The notes under the pieces were generated by a model. That model was not told the DNA's origin and searched no databases. It saw only the letters and a program-made list of their open reading frames with translations. Position numbers and translations under genes: made by a program. Shown here piece after piece: positions 1 to 8,132 of a stretch of DNA of 64,000 nt. Source of the stretch: Halalkalibacter sp. APA_J-10(15) (lineage in GTDB: Bacteria > Bacillota > Bacilli > Bacillales > Bacillaceae_D); assembly GCF_023017105.1 (NCBI RefSeq), contig NZ_JALKEV010000012.1, forward strand, positions 1-64,000. Direction: 5' to 3'. How positions within the stretch are numbered: the first letter of the stretch is position 1; each line of letters begins with the position of its first letter.

Positions 1-180
1 TCGTTTTATAGAAGTTGGTTTGACGGCCATTTTCTATTATAACGATTGGAGATTTTTTCTGTCACTTTACCACTCTAGAAGTTTTATTTTCACACGTGTA
101 GAACACGTGGTTTTAAACCCATATAATCATTTGGGATGCCATTAAAGCCTAAAGCATCCTAAATATTTTTATTCTATAAA

Positions 181-195
181 TAGACGATCGTTCTA
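181..195. promoter_or_regulatory. Near-palindromic operator-like site
   Basis: The 15-base site TAGACGATCGTTCTA is an inverted repeat with one mismatched pair. It lies just downstream of an AT-rich TATAAA-like hexamer and 22 bases before the ATG at 218. This size and position fit a TetR-family operator controlling the metallophosphoesterase, but no regulator gene is visible beside it. The rest of 1-217 holds no gene that can be recognised. Confidence 0.35.
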
Positions 196-217
196 TTATG
201 TTCAGGAGGTTTCATAA

Positions 218-1329
218 ATGAAAAAGTTATTGGGAGTTGTAATCCCAATTACAATGCTCGCACTTGTTGCTTTGTCCTTATGGTATGTTAGTTCTCGATT
301 ACAATCCTTTTTGATTTGTATTCCCTTTGGTTAATTTTTATCGTTGTTACATTAGCCATTGCCGGCACAGCGACAGCGATTGTTGCAGGAGTTAAATCGG
401 CAAGCAAACTGGTTGGACATTTAAATGTCCTAAGCGGGTATTTCATTATGTTCTATGTGTACACGCTTTTCTTACTTATTATCCAGCATGCTGTCCAGCT
501 CATCTGGGATTTGCCCGCAACTCTCAGTGCATCGGTGGTTTTAGTTCTTGCGTTTATCGTAACGGTAACGGGCGCCATTAGAGCATCTACATTCAGAGTT
601 GATGAAAGAATAATCCGGATACCATGGCTAAAAAAAGAGGTCAACGTCATGCACACCTCCGATGATGTGCACTTAGGTCACCACAACAGTCGGGATTATC
701 TTTCGAAAATCGCTAAAGAAACCAATCACAGAAAACCGGATTTTGTTCTTATCAATGGCGATCTGGTTGACTCAAACGCAGCTCTTCTACCTGGCGTTCT
801 CGATCCGCTATCTGACTTTAAAGCACCTATTTATTACGTTGGAGGCAACCATGAAAAGTATATTGATAACGAGCGTGTGCTTAAATTAATCAGGCAGCAA
901 GGAGTTCGCATTCTCCACAATGAAGTTGTAGAGACGCATGGACTTCAGCTAGTAGGGCTAGATTATATGAATGCCGATGAAAACACTTTCGATATGCATG
1001 CGTCCGATCACTCGCAAACCATCAAATCGACTTTGTCGGACCTTAGGTTAAAGAAGAATACGCCTACTGTCCTCATGCATCACAGTCCAGTTGGCTTGCA
1101 ATACGCCGAAGCTGCTGGCGCCAACTTAATGCTGTCAGGGCACACACATGCAGGACAGGTATTCCCCTTTAATCTGCTCAACGAGCTGGTGTTCAATTAC
1201 AACAAAGGGCTACATCAGCATGGCAAAACAAGGATACTCGTATCATCAGGGGCAGGCACTTATATGCTGCGTATTCGCTTGGGTACATCCAACGAGATCA
1301 ACATGCTTCGGCTGCTGCCAAGTAAGTAG
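218..1329 (+). pseudogene. Membrane-anchored metallophosphoesterase, frameshifted near the N-terminus
   Basis: This is a calcineurin-like phosphoesterase with several N-terminal membrane segments, of the kind found in Bacillus as YkuE/YkoQ-like proteins. The catalytic half carries DVH, GDLVD, GGNHE, an MHHSP histidine and GHTHAGQ, the metal-ligand set of the family. A good ribosome site (AGGAGGT, 204-210) precedes ATG 218, which opens MKKLLGVVIP and a membrane helix, but that frame stops at 330-332. The long frame resumes around 316. Adding one T to the T5 run at 308-312 joins the two frames as ...LQSFFDLYSLW..., a continuous membrane segment. Either the gene is broken or the base call is wrong. 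Without the repair, translation could only begin at TTG 316, which has no ribosome site. The substrate is unknown. Confidence 0.8.
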
Positions 1330-1395
1330 CTGTCTTTATTAATAAACGAACATTCGAAAAACATAAGCTCACGATCAAAAACAGTAGAAATACTC

Positions 1396-1695
1396 ATGAA
1401 AAAAATTATACTCATTACAGGCGCTACTGCCGGAATTGGAAAGGTTGCCGCTAAGGCTTTGGCAAAGCAGGGACATACCGTAATCATTCACGGACGCAAT
1501 AAAGACAACGCACAGGCAGTATGTAAAGAAATTAAGTCCGAAACAGGCAATAACAATGTCGATACAATCATTGCAGACTTATTCTCATTTGCCGATGTCA
1601 AACGTATGTCCGAGGAATTCAAGGTGAGGTATGAACGATTAGATGTGCTTATTAATAATGCAGGTGCGATATTCGGTAAATACCGGGAAACCAGG
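1396..1695 (+). pseudogene. Short-chain dehydrogenase/reductase, N-terminal fragment
   Basis: The fragment holds the Rossmann fold of an NAD(P)-dependent SDR: TGATAGIG cofactor loop near residue 8, HGRN after strand 2, and LINNAGAIFG near residue 92. Similarity ends after KYRET at about 1695, before the catalytic Tyr-x-x-x-Lys, and the frame then runs into unrelated phage DNA until a stop at 1794. The missing C-terminal half is not found at the far end of the phage remnant, so this is a deletion and not a simple insertion. It lies 66 bases after the metallophosphoesterase and was probably in its operon. No ribosome site is obvious. Confidence 0.85.
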
Positions 1696-1875
1696 CGCAC
1701 CTCGTTTTTTTGTGTGCACACTTTTTGTTTTTGGTGCACCCATATCACGATTCCAACCATAGCGCTTTTTCTACGACTTGACTGTGTTGAGTGATACTCC
1801 ATACTTCTCGGCAATGTCTTTATACTTCATGCCTTTGACATAATCTTTCTCGGCTTGTACATATTTCTCAGCCAT
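1690..1875 (-). pseudogene. Phage terminase small subunit, N-terminal fragment with in-frame stop
   Basis: Read on the minus strand from ATG 1875 this gives [20 protein letters not shown], followed by a helix-turn-helix ([14 protein letters not shown]), KKRYGWNR and GAPKTKSVHTKKRGAPG. This is the typical start of the small terminase subunit of Bacillus phages, which recognises packaging sites. Codon 35 (1771-1773) is TAG where the family has Trp, a single-base change from TGG. The reading is lost after codon 62 at the junction with the SDR fragment. A GGAGGTGG ribosome site lies upstream of the start. Confidence 0.75.
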
Positions 1876-1949
1876 GCTACATCACCTGCCACCTCCATCG
1901 GTTTGTGTTTGTTTTGGGAGTAGAAAAAAAGTTAATTACTTCAATGTGT

Positions 1950-2147
1950 TCATAATGATATAATTAATTTGTCTAAAAATGTAAAGAAATGAGGTTGGGA
2001 AATTTTGATAGGATCTTCAATCATATAAGAGGGCTGTACTTCAAAACGACCACTCTCCCTAATCGTAGGTAATACCTGCTCTGTCACCCAATCCGCGAAC
2101 ATTTCCGCTTCATCTTTTTCACTCCTTGATTTGGTCGGACTGTGCAT
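1950..2147 (-). pseudogene. Phage antirepressor (BRO-N type), internal fragment
   Basis: Within this 65-codon frame, about residues 12-48 read FADWVTEQVLPTIRESG and then PSYMIEDPIK. The first is the end of the BRO-N domain and the second the usual linker of phage antirepressors. Both the N-terminal part of BRO-N and the C-terminal DNA-binding domain are missing, and the frame ends in unrelated residues. It is part of the prophage remnant. Confidence 0.6.
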
Positions 2148-2227
2148 TAAAGAATTTCACTCTTTTTAAATATAAATATATTTTTTGACAAATAATAAGA
2201 TTAAATTTAAAAAGGTGATGGTTATTA

Positions 2228-2680
2228 GTGAATATGAAGAAACTTTTGTTATTGGTAATATTAATCACTCCATGGCTTACAACTCCTTTTATTGGATGGA
2301 AATCCTTCAAGCGTTATCTCCCCGCATCTTTGGTAATGAGTGGAGTCGGCTTTTTGGAAGATTATTTAGCTGATAAGTTTGGCTGGTGGAAATTCAATGT
2401 GAAATTTCATCCAAAGCTAATTGGAGGCGGCCCATATAATTTAGGCCTATATATAGTAAGTACTCTTTGGACATTAAAATTTACTTACGGAAAATTCCCT
2501 GCTTTTATGATATTAACAATGTTTTCCAATGCTATTTTCAACTTTGTATTCACAAATATAATTAGTAGGCTTGGTCTTATAACATTCAAAAATATGAGTA
2601 AAATGCATTTTTACATAATTCTTTGTATTAAAGCCGTTTTACTATATTTCACACAGTATTTCTTTGAGAACAAAAAATAA
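2228..2680 (+). CDS. Hypothetical membrane protein, about 150 aa
   Basis: The protein has an N-terminal hydrophobic segment (about residues 3-22) and further predicted membrane segments around 65-85, 90-115 and 125-145, with a Trp-rich stretch (FGWWKF) between the first two. I do not recognise the family; its general shape recalls small Firmicutes proteins such as CBO0543, but that is only an impression. An AAGGTGAT ribosome site ends about 9 bases before GTG 2228, which I take as the start; ATG 2234 is in the same frame. It lies inside the prophage remnant but on the opposite strand to most of it, and is AT-rich, so it may be a morphon or a separate acquisition. Confidence 0.6.
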   Translation: MNMKKLLLLVILITPWLTTPFIGWKSFKRYLPASLVMSGVGFLEDYLADKFGWWKFNVKFHPKLIGGGPYNLGLYIVSTLWTLKFTYGKFPAFMILTMFSNAIFNFVFTNIISRLGLITFKNMSKMHFYIILCIKAVLLYFTQYFFENKK

Positions 2681-2706
2681 AAATCATTTGAGAGACTTCA
2701 CATGAA

Positions 2707-2728
2707 AAGCGCATCTATTCTGGCGCTT
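2707..2728. terminator. Short inverted repeat between convergent genes
   Basis: AAGCGC and GCGCTT flank a 10-base loop between the convergent membrane-protein gene and the phage small-ORF pair. The stem is short, so terminator function is only possible. Confidence 0.35.
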
Positions 2729-2784
2729 ATTATACAGCATAATATTTGTTCAATTTTTCACTCCTTCATCATGGTTTGGTCGAA

Positions 2785-2973
2785 CTATTCACCAGTGTTT
2801 GGTTTCTTATTCTTTGTAAAATCATCATGTAATTTCATAAGTGTGAAATGAATAATTTGTTCATCAGACCAACGTTGCCCATCGGTTGTTAAATCTGAAA
2901 GCATTAATATTTCAGATAGATCGTCAAGTCTTTTTCTACTTGTTGGTGATACTTCAAATTTAATTACAGTCAT
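2785..2973 (-). CDS. Small phage-type hypothetical protein
   Basis: A 62-aa protein starting MTVIKFEVSPTSRKRLDDLS. The N-terminal basic strand followed by two helices resembles a ribbon-helix-helix DNA-binding fold, but this is an inference from sequence pattern only. The start at 2973 is chosen because GGGAGGAGA lies 5 bases before it; the frame is open further upstream without a better site. It is the second gene of a tight pair with the ORF at 3006-3212 and belongs to the prophage remnant. Confidence 0.55.
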   Translation of the reverse strand: MTVIKFEVSPTSRKRLDDLSEILMLSDLTTDGQRWSDEQIIHFTLMKLHDDFTKNKKPNTGE

Positions 2974-3005
2974 TCCATCTCCTCCCTTATTGCATTTCAT
3001 TTGCA

Positions 3006-3212
3006 TCACCCCAACGCATCCTCAATCGCTTGACTAATTTTCGATCGAGCGCCGGTGTTTTGTGTTTTAAGTTGCTGTTGGATATAAAGTAACGTTTTCT
3101 TATAGCGTTCAATTTCAATTACCTGGTCACTGTCCTTATTAGATAATTCCTTACAGAGATTTTTCCAGTAGTCTTTGTCTGCTTTTAACGCTCTTGCTTC
3201 CTTTTGATTCAT
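3006..3212 (-). CDS. Small phage-type coiled-coil protein
   Basis: A 68-aa charged, helical protein starting MNQKEARALKADKDYWKNL, with heptad-like spacing of Leu and Ile that suggests a coiled coil. No family is recognised; small proteins of this kind are common downstream of phage DNA methylases. A GGGGGTGAG-like ribosome site lies about 7 bases before ATG 3212. Its stop lies about 30 bases before the start of the next ORF on the same strand. Confidence 0.5.
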   Translation of the reverse strand: MNQKEARALKADKDYWKNLCKELSNKDSDQVIEIERYKKTLLYIQQQLKTQNTGARSKISQAIEDALG

Positions 3213-3293
3213 ATCTGGTCTCACCCCCAAGTCCTATCACGGAAATACTTAAACATCTCCCCATTTTGAAACCGCACCTCAAAGCATCTATCA

Positions 3294-3632
3294 TTAAAAT
3301 AAACACTCTTGAAAAATCCCATTTTCAACAGCAACAGGATTTATCCAAAGGACTTCTTCTCTTTTTGCTCCCCCTTCCGCTTTCGCTTTTTTTCTTTCAC
3401 GACGCCAGTTACTCAAGGTTTCATCATAAAGCGGATGAGCATAACCTGATAAAATAACAGGTCCAGGATGTACCTCTAATAACTCAATATGTTGTTCGAT
3501 AGACATCTCATGTTTGTAACTAGTTGTCGTCCGAGTTGAAAGGATATAAGGTGGGTCTGCATATATCAATACATTCTGCCTCGAGTATCGTTGTATCAAC
3601 TTGACAGCTGGTTGCAAGTTGGAGAGGAGCAA
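3294..3632 (-). pseudogene. Phage DNA adenine methylase (D12 class), C-terminal fragment
   Basis: The frame has the DPPY catalytic motif (IYADPPYIL) near residue 27, then SGYAHPLYDETLSNW and EEVLWINP, which are typical of D12-class N6-adenine methyltransferases in Firmicutes phages. The N-terminal half, with the SAM-binding FxGxG motif, is missing: a stop codon directly precedes the first sense codon at about 3632. The fragment cannot bind its cofactor. The C-terminus after WINP also departs from the usual sequence. Confidence 0.8.
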
Positions 3633-3723
3633 TTAAGTTATGACGTTAAGCGTTTATTACGATGAAATTGATGATCAGTTAATAAGCGTTAGGAGATTTT
3701 ATTCTATTTAAGGAGTGATCATA

Positions 3724-4924
3724 TTGGCTACTGGTTCTTATCGTCATCGAGGTCAGAATAAATGGCAGCTAGAAGTTGATTTAGGTTATGTAATCGATCC
3801 ACATACAAAAAAGAAAAAACGTAAGAAGAAATATAAAACTATTACCGCTAAAGGTTCCAGAGAAGTAGAAAAAGAATTAATTACGTTTGTTGCTGAAGTG
3901 ACAGACGAAGGTTATATCGAACCTGAAAAAATTAGTTTCGAGAATTTTGTAAAAAAACAATGGTTACCTAAATTTGCGAGGAAGAAATTAGCAGGCACTA
4001 CAAGTGATACTTATATACTACATTTAGAGAAGCGAATTTTACCCGCTTTTCAATTATTTCAACTATATCAAATTAAACCTATTCATATTATTGATTTTCT
4101 ACACAATCTATCTGAGGAAGGAATGAGACAAGATGGAAAGCAAGGTTCACTGTCTTCTGCAACTATTTTCTATCACTATCGAATTTTAAAAAGTATTTTC
4201 AAATTTGCTGTTAAGTGCAAACTAATCAAAGAATCTCCACTTGAAGGAGTAGAAAAACCAAAGGTTACTGGGAAAGAAATAAATGTTTATGACGATGAAC
4301 AAGTAATTGAGTTGATGAGATGTTTAGAAAATGAGTTACTACATTGGCAGATCGCTATTAAAATTGCCATTTCAACTGGTTTAAGGAGATCTGAACTTCT
4401 TGGGCTAGAGTGGAAACACATAGATACAAATGAAGGATTAATAATGATTCGACAAAAGGTCACCTATACTAAAGAAAAAGGTTATTTCATAGATGTAGAG
4501 TTAAGTTCAAAAGAAAAAAAAAGAAACCTATCTCTTCCTAAATCGCTGATAAAACCTCTTGAGAAACTTCGAGCCATAAGAGGAAAAGAAAGACTTGCTG
4601 TTGACGAGTTATGGGACAAAGATCGCTTTTTTATCTTTGCTAATGAAAATGGCAAACCTTATCACCCTAGATCAATTAATCGTTTTTGGGAACGCTTTTT
4701 AAATAAGAATGACTTGCCTTATATTAATTTTCATGCTTTACGCCACACGTCTGCTTCTTTATTAATTAATGAAGGAGTCCATGCAAATTGCTGATCGTTT
4801 GGGTCATGCAGATATTAAAACGACAATGAACATATATGGCCATGTACTCAAGAAAGCTGATCAAGCAGCTGCTGATAAATTAGATTCATTACTTATGCAT
4901 AAAAATAAGATTAATTTGCCATAA
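3724..4924 (+). pseudogene. Phage tyrosine-recombinase integrase, frameshifted before the catalytic tyrosine
   Basis: The gene has an Arm-binding N-terminus (LATGSYRHRGQNKWQLEVDL), a core-binding SAM-like domain (about residues 70-160) and the catalytic domain with STGLRRSEL (Arg I), a beta-hairpin Lys and HALRHTSASL (His-x-x-Arg). The frame then stops at 4792-4794. From 4781 the next frame continues as IADRLGHAD and TTMNIYGHV to TAA 4922-4924, which supplies the last His and the Tyr nucleophile. A net frameshift at about 4780 therefore separates the tyrosine from the rest, so the enzyme should be inactive. The start is TTG 3724, since AAGGAG at 3710-3714 is correctly spaced for it. Confidence 0.85.
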
Positions 4925-4982
4925 AATCATTAATTTTTGATTTTCGTCGGCAAAATGTCGGCAAGCAATTGATTTCAACAAA

Positions 4983-5011
4983 AAGAACATCACTTTTGAA
5001 GTGATGTTCTT
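4983..5011. terminator. Perfect 13-bp hairpin terminator
   Basis: AAGAACATCACTT and its exact complement flank a TTG loop. It lies between the integrase stop and tRNA-Val, and could end transcription from either side. Confidence 0.75.
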
Positions 5012-5057
5012 CGTAGAAATCCTTGTTCCAGAAGGATTTCGCGGGTTTGGCACCCAA

Positions 5058-5130
5058 TGACCCGTATTGGGCTCGAACCAATGACCTCCACCCTGTCAAG
5101 GTGGCGCTCTCCCAGCTGAGCTAACGGATC
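5058..5130 (-). tRNA. tRNA-Val (GAC)
   Basis: On the minus strand the sequence folds as a cloverleaf: acceptor GATCCGT/ACGGGTC, D-arm with AGCTCAGCTGGGAGAGC, anticodon stem CCACC/GGTGG with loop TTGACAG (anticodon GAC), and a T-arm with GGTTCGAGCCC. The discriminator base is A and CCA is not encoded. Its closeness to the dead integrase makes it the likely former attachment gene. Confidence 0.93.
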
Positions 5131-5232
5131 ATGTTATATTATTTTAACGACAAGTTTAATTTTAACGGAATTGATGACTAAAGTCAATCTTTTTTCAGCA
5201 TCCTCTCCTTCTCATTTCCAAATATTTCGTTT

Positions 5233-5260
5233 TGAATAAGAACTGACGTTCGTATATACT
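5233..5260 (+). promoter_or_regulatory. polY2 promoter with LexA (SOS) operator
   Basis: A -35 hexamer TTGAAT (5233-5238) and a -10 hexamer TATACT (5255-5260) are 16 bases apart. Between them AGAAC-TGAC-GTTCG (5239-5252) matches the Bacillus LexA box CGAAC-N4-GTTCG except for the first base. An operator inside the spacer is a classical repression arrangement, and it fits damage-induced expression of the downstream polymerase. Confidence 0.85.
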
Positions 5261-5344
5261 GAATAAAAAGTGTCTTCACTACACGCATTAGAAAGTGACT
5301 CAAACATCTATGACTCAAAAACATCACTGAACTGAGGGATGAAG

Positions 5345-6580
5345 ATGGAGCGAACCGTTTTTTTAATTGATATGGAATCGTTTTATGTTTCGATTGAAAA
5401 GAGCTTTTATCCAGAATCACGGGGGAAACCTACGGTCGTTTCCGGCGATCCGAAACGGCGTAGTGGAGTGATTTTAGCCGCTTGTCCAATCGCGAAGAAA
5501 TATGGTATTCAGACAGCGGAGCGACTGTGGGAGGCGCAACAAAAATGCTCTGATTTGGTCATTATCAAACCAAAAATGGAGACATATATGAAAGTATCTG
5601 TACATATTACAGACATTTTGTATCGTTTTACTGATTTAGTAGAGCCTTACTCCATTGATGAGCAATTTGTTGATGTGACTGGCTGCCTTCACGCTTATGA
5701 ATCCGTCGACGCTCTTGCAGAGATGATACAGGAAACGATTTTAGCGGAAACCGGTGTGTTTGCCCGAATTGGAATTGGTGATAATAAGCTTTTAGCAAAA
5801 ATGGCTTGTGACCGTTTTGCAAAAAAACGAAAAGACGGTCGATTTACGCTACGAAAAGTGGGGGTACCCGTTCACATGTGGCCCTTGCCGATACGTTCTT
5901 TGTTCGGTGTAAGCACGCGAATGGAGCGTCACTTTCATAACATGGCGATTCGCACAATTGGCCATCTAGCACAATCACCCCTTGAGCGAATGAAGAAAAA
6001 GTGGGGCATTCCTGGTCATGTTTTATGGCTTAGTGCCAATGGCCATGACGATTCCCCCCTTGCAGAGTCATCCGCTGACGGTGAAGCGAAGGGAATTGGA
6101 CATGCGATGACATTGCCGCGTGATTATGACAGCTTAGCAGAAATTAAGGTGATCCTGCTTGAGCTCTGTGAAGAGGTTGCTTCACGCGCGCGTCAATCAA
6201 AGCAGCTCGGGGAAACGATCAAAGTCTTTGCCAAAGGGGCCAATTATGAGCAGCCGTTCTCTTTTTTACGTCAACGTCCACTACCACAGCCTAGTCATTA
6301 TAGCTTAGACCTTTACGAAGTTGCAGTCCCTTTGTTTCAGCAATTTTGGTCAGGACAGCCGATTCGGCAAATCGGTGTCACCTTAACAAAGCTCAGCTCT
6401 GATCGCGCGCGGCAATTAAGCTTGTTTGAAGTTGATACAGGTCGAAAGGAACAAATCGGGAGAACGATGGACGCCATTAACAATAAATTCGGCAAAGCCT
6501 CGATTATTCGTGCTGTTTCCATGAAAGCTGCTGGTCAAGCAAAGGAACGCGCTAAGAAAATAGGTGGACATTACAAGTAA
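5345..6580 (+). CDS. polY2: Y-family DNA polymerase (PolY2/YqjW type)
   Basis: A 411-aa translesion polymerase of the DinB/UmuC fold that copies damaged DNA at low fidelity. The palm begins VFLIDMESFYVSIEKS with the metal-binding Asp, followed by VVSGDPKRRSGVILAACPIAKK, the SIDEQFVDVTG catalytic pair and RIGIGDNKLLAKMA. The little-finger domain is complete and the length matches B. subtilis YqjW (about 412). I start at ATG 5345 because GAGGG at 5334-5338 is 6 bases upstream; the in-frame ATG 5339 touches that site. It is a single gene behind a LexA operator. The first copy of the dispersed repeat begins at its stop codon. Confidence 0.93.
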   Translation: MERTVFLIDMESFYVSIEKSFYPESRGKPTVVSGDPKRRSGVILAACPIAKKYGIQTAERLWEAQQKCSDLVIIKPKMETYMKVSVHITDILYRFTDLVEPYSIDEQFVDVTGCLHAYESVDALAEMIQETILAETGVFARIGIGDNKLLAKMACDRFAKKRKDGRFTLRKVGVPVHMWPLPIRSLFGVSTRMERHFHNMAIRTIGHLAQSPLERMKKKWGIPGHVLWLSANGHDDSPLAESSADGEAKGIGHAMTLPRDYDSLAEIKVILLELCEEVASRARQSKQLGETIKVFAKGANYEQPFSFLRQRPLPQPSHYSLDLYEVAVPLFQQFWSGQPIRQIGVTLTKLSSDRARQLSLFEVDTGRKEQIGRTMDAINNKFGKASIIRAVSMKAAGQAKERAKKIGGHYK

Positions 6581-6690
6581 AGAAAACCGTCCTTTACTTT
6601 GCCGCACGAACCCGTTACATTGGTTTCAGCATGGATGGCTGTGCACTCCTTTCAATCATGAGTGTAACAAACGAAGCCAGTGCTCTTCCT
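6578..6690 (+). repeat. Dispersed intergenic repeat, copy 1 (diverged)
   Basis: It starts at the stop codon of polY2 (TAAAGAAAACC). It then shows CCCGTTAC, TTTCA and the diagnostic block GTGTAACAAACGAAGCCAGTG, which matches GTGTAACGAACGAGGCCAGCG in the copy at 62870. Confidence 0.65.
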
Positions 6691-6696
6691 TTAATT

Positions 6697-6739
6697 AAAA
6701 AAGACGTCACCAGCCTTCAAAAAGCTAATGACGTCTTTT
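6697..6739. terminator. Bidirectional hairpin terminator
   Basis: AAAAAGACGTCA and TGACGTCTTTT form the outer stem, with an inner stem of AGCCTT and its near complement. It lies between polY2 (plus) and tRNA-Arg (minus) and has A/T tails on both sides. Confidence 0.75.
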
Positions 6740-6750
6740 CCCTCTTTAAA

Positions 6751-6822
6751 CGCGCCTAGTAGGACTCGAACCTACAACGCAAGAACCGGAATCTTGAATG
6801 ATATCCCTTTCACCATAGGCGC
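6751..6822 (-). tRNA. tRNA-Arg (CCG)
   Basis: Minus-strand cloverleaf: acceptor GCGCCTA/TAGGCGC, anticodon stem CAAGA/TCTTG with loop TTCCGGT (anticodon CCG), T-arm GTAGGTTCGAGTCCTAC, discriminator G, CCA not encoded. It reads CGG. It stands alone and not in an rRNA-linked tRNA cluster. Confidence 0.92.
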
Positions 6823-6968
6823 ACGACACGTTATAGTCTAACTTGATATAATAGAGAAGTCAACCAAAGGATCCTCTATCATCTGTATAAGTAAAAGCTA
6901 TATTCACTAAAACCTCATCCAAAAGATGCCACAAAAGTTGCAGCATCCTTCACATCTCTCTTACAACA

Positions 6969-7325
6969 CTATGCTTCCTCCGATGCGCCTTCCTCTAACA
7001 TTTGATTAAAGCGCTCGCTAATATCTTCCTCGCTATAGCCAAGCTCACCTAGTCGTTGTGCTAAGTTTTTCGCCCATAACTGTAAGCGCTGTGCCATTTT
7101 TTTATATTTTTTCGCTTCAGGTCCTTTCGCGTTCGCACGGCCCTCTGCGTTTGTCATCACATTTTCGACAATAAACAGACTTTTCCAAACCATTTCCTCA
7201 TTTAAAGAATCTCCTTGTTCTCCAAGCTCCTTCAATACGTTTTGGTAGTAAGATTGAAATTCTTTAAATGAAATCTCCTCATCCATGTTTAAATACACTT
7301 GAATTTGATCATATAATGCTTGCAT
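6969..7325 (-). CDS. Conserved hypothetical protein, 118 aa
   Basis: A soluble, highly charged helical protein starting MQALYDQIQVYLNMDEE. No signal peptide, cysteine or known catalytic motif is seen. The conserved-looking core reads SLFIVENVMTNAEGRAN, then KKYKKMAQRLQLWAKNL. I do not recognise a named family; it looks like a Bacillaceae-restricted cytoplasmic protein. AAGGAGAG lies 6 bases before ATG 7325. It lies downstream of brxB on the same strand, but a strong terminator (7427-7470) separates them. Confidence 0.7.
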   Translation of the reverse strand: MQALYDQIQVYLNMDEEISFKEFQSYYQNVLKELGEQGDSLNEEMVWKSLFIVENVMTNAEGRANAKGPEAKKYKKMAQRLQLWAKNLAQRLGELGYSEEDISERFNQMLEEGASEEA

Positions 7326-7426
7326 CTTGACACTCTCCTTTTATCTCGTAACGGCATTATACCATATTTCGTTCACAAACAAATAGATTTCATTTGTGCA
7401 AACAACAAAAGCCTCTCATCTAAATG

Positions 7427-7470
7427 AAAAAAGCCTCACCCAGATTGATTCCGTTCTGAGCAAGGCTTAT
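7427..7470 (-). terminator. Rho-independent terminator of brxB
   Basis: On the minus strand AAGCCTTGCTCAG pairs imperfectly with CTGGGTGAGGCTT and is followed by a T run. It lies 17 bases after the brxB stop. Confidence 0.75.
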
Positions 7471-7486
7471 ATCATATCATCCGTTC

Positions 7487-7912
7487 TTATGAACAGTGCT
7501 CATCAAAAGCCTTCTCAAGCTTTTGAACGACTTGAATGGGCTCATGGCCTTCGATCTCATAACGCTCAACCATCATTTGAATCTTACCGTCCTTAAGCAA
7601 GGCAAACGAAGGTGATGAAGGAGCATAGCCTTCGAAATACTCTCTAGCACGAGCTGTTGCTTCTTTATCTTGCCCTGCAAAAACCGTAACAAATCGATCT
7701 GGCTTTGTATCATAATTTTTCACATAAGCAGCCGCCGGACGAGCAATCCCCCCCGCACAGCCACACACCGAGTTGATCATCACAAGTGTTGTTCCTTCTT
7801 GCTTCAACGTTTCATCGACTTCTTCAGCCGTTGATAATTGGTCATAGCCTGCTTGGTCCATCTCTTGACGTGCCACTTGTACGACATCGTTCATAAAGAA
7901 ATTAAATTCCAT
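7487..7912 (-). CDS. brxB: Bacilliredoxin BrxB (YqiW)
   Basis: A 141-aa thioredoxin-fold protein of the UPF0403/bacilliredoxin family. It carries the CGC active site in NSVCGCAGG, which removes bacillithiol from S-bacillithiolated proteins after oxidative stress. The start at 7912 ([18 protein letters not shown]) is supported by AGAGGTGG upstream. The length is close to the 145 aa of the B. subtilis protein. Its position near the bkd operon matches the B. subtilis order (yqiW near bkdB). It is transcribed as a single gene. Confidence 0.92.
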   Translation of the reverse strand: MEFNFFMNDVVQVARQEMDQAGYDQLSTAEEVDETLKQEGTTLVMINSVCGCAGGIARPAAAYVKNYDTKPDRFVTVFAGQDKEATARAREYFEGYAPSSPSFALLKDGKIQMMVERYEIEGHEPIQVVQKLEKAFDEHCS

Positions 7913-8011
7913 TAAAAAGCCACCTCTCATTCGCATTACATATTCTTTCCTTATTGTACCCTCTTTTTTGAATTAAACCAATCGTTTTGCCTTGATCCTC
8001 TCAATCATAGT

Positions 8012-8092
8012 AAAGAGCGTAGCCCACGCCTCGCACGAATCCGACTACCTCCTCCCTGATGAAACGTCAAAAAACATTATAAATTCTTAGAT
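8012..8092 (+). repeat. Dispersed intergenic repeat, tail-only fragment (copy 2)
   Basis: CACGAATCCGACTACCTCCTCCCTGATG followed by ACATTATAAATTCTTAG corresponds to the last third of the dispersed repeat (CTACATCTTCCTC, then ACATTTATA). The hairpin head is absent. It lies between brxB and the zinc-binding lipoprotein gene. Confidence 0.4.
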
Positions 8093-8100
8093 GTTTAAAA

Positions 8101-8127
8101 AACAGCTGACCTAAAAGGCCAGCTGTT
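8101..8127 (-). terminator. Rho-independent terminator of the zinc lipoprotein gene
   Basis: On the minus strand AACAGCTG and CAGCTGTT flank a short loop and are followed by six T residues. It starts six bases after the stop codon. Confidence 0.85.
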
Positions 8128-8132
8128 CTCCT

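Larger units (their letters stand above)
1690..4924. mobile_element. Decayed prophage remnant
   Basis: A run of phage-type genes and fragments sits between a truncated SDR gene and tRNA-Val: terminase small subunit, BRO-type antirepressor, two small phage ORFs, a DNA adenine methylase fragment (all minus strand) and a tyrosine integrase (plus strand) whose last 48 codons are out of frame. The lysogeny, DNA-modification and packaging fragments are what remain of a larger siphophage-like element. No long direct repeat that could be an attachment site was found by eye at the two ends. The integrase lies about 130 bases from the tRNA, the usual placement for tRNA-targeting phages. The element looks immobile. 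Confidence 0.75.

Noticed and set aside
1488-1814. Minus-strand frame over the SDR/terminase junction
   Set aside because: Its translation has no family features; it is the wrong frame over two identifiable gene fragments.
3641-3712. Short plus-strand frame MTLSVYYDEIDDQLISV
   Set aside because: 23 codons with a poorly spaced ribosome site, over the broken end of the methylase fragment; cannot be supported.
1690-5130. Attachment-site direct repeats flanking the prophage remnant
   Set aside because: No repeat of the tRNA-Val 3' end was found near the left junction; that end has been lost by deletion.
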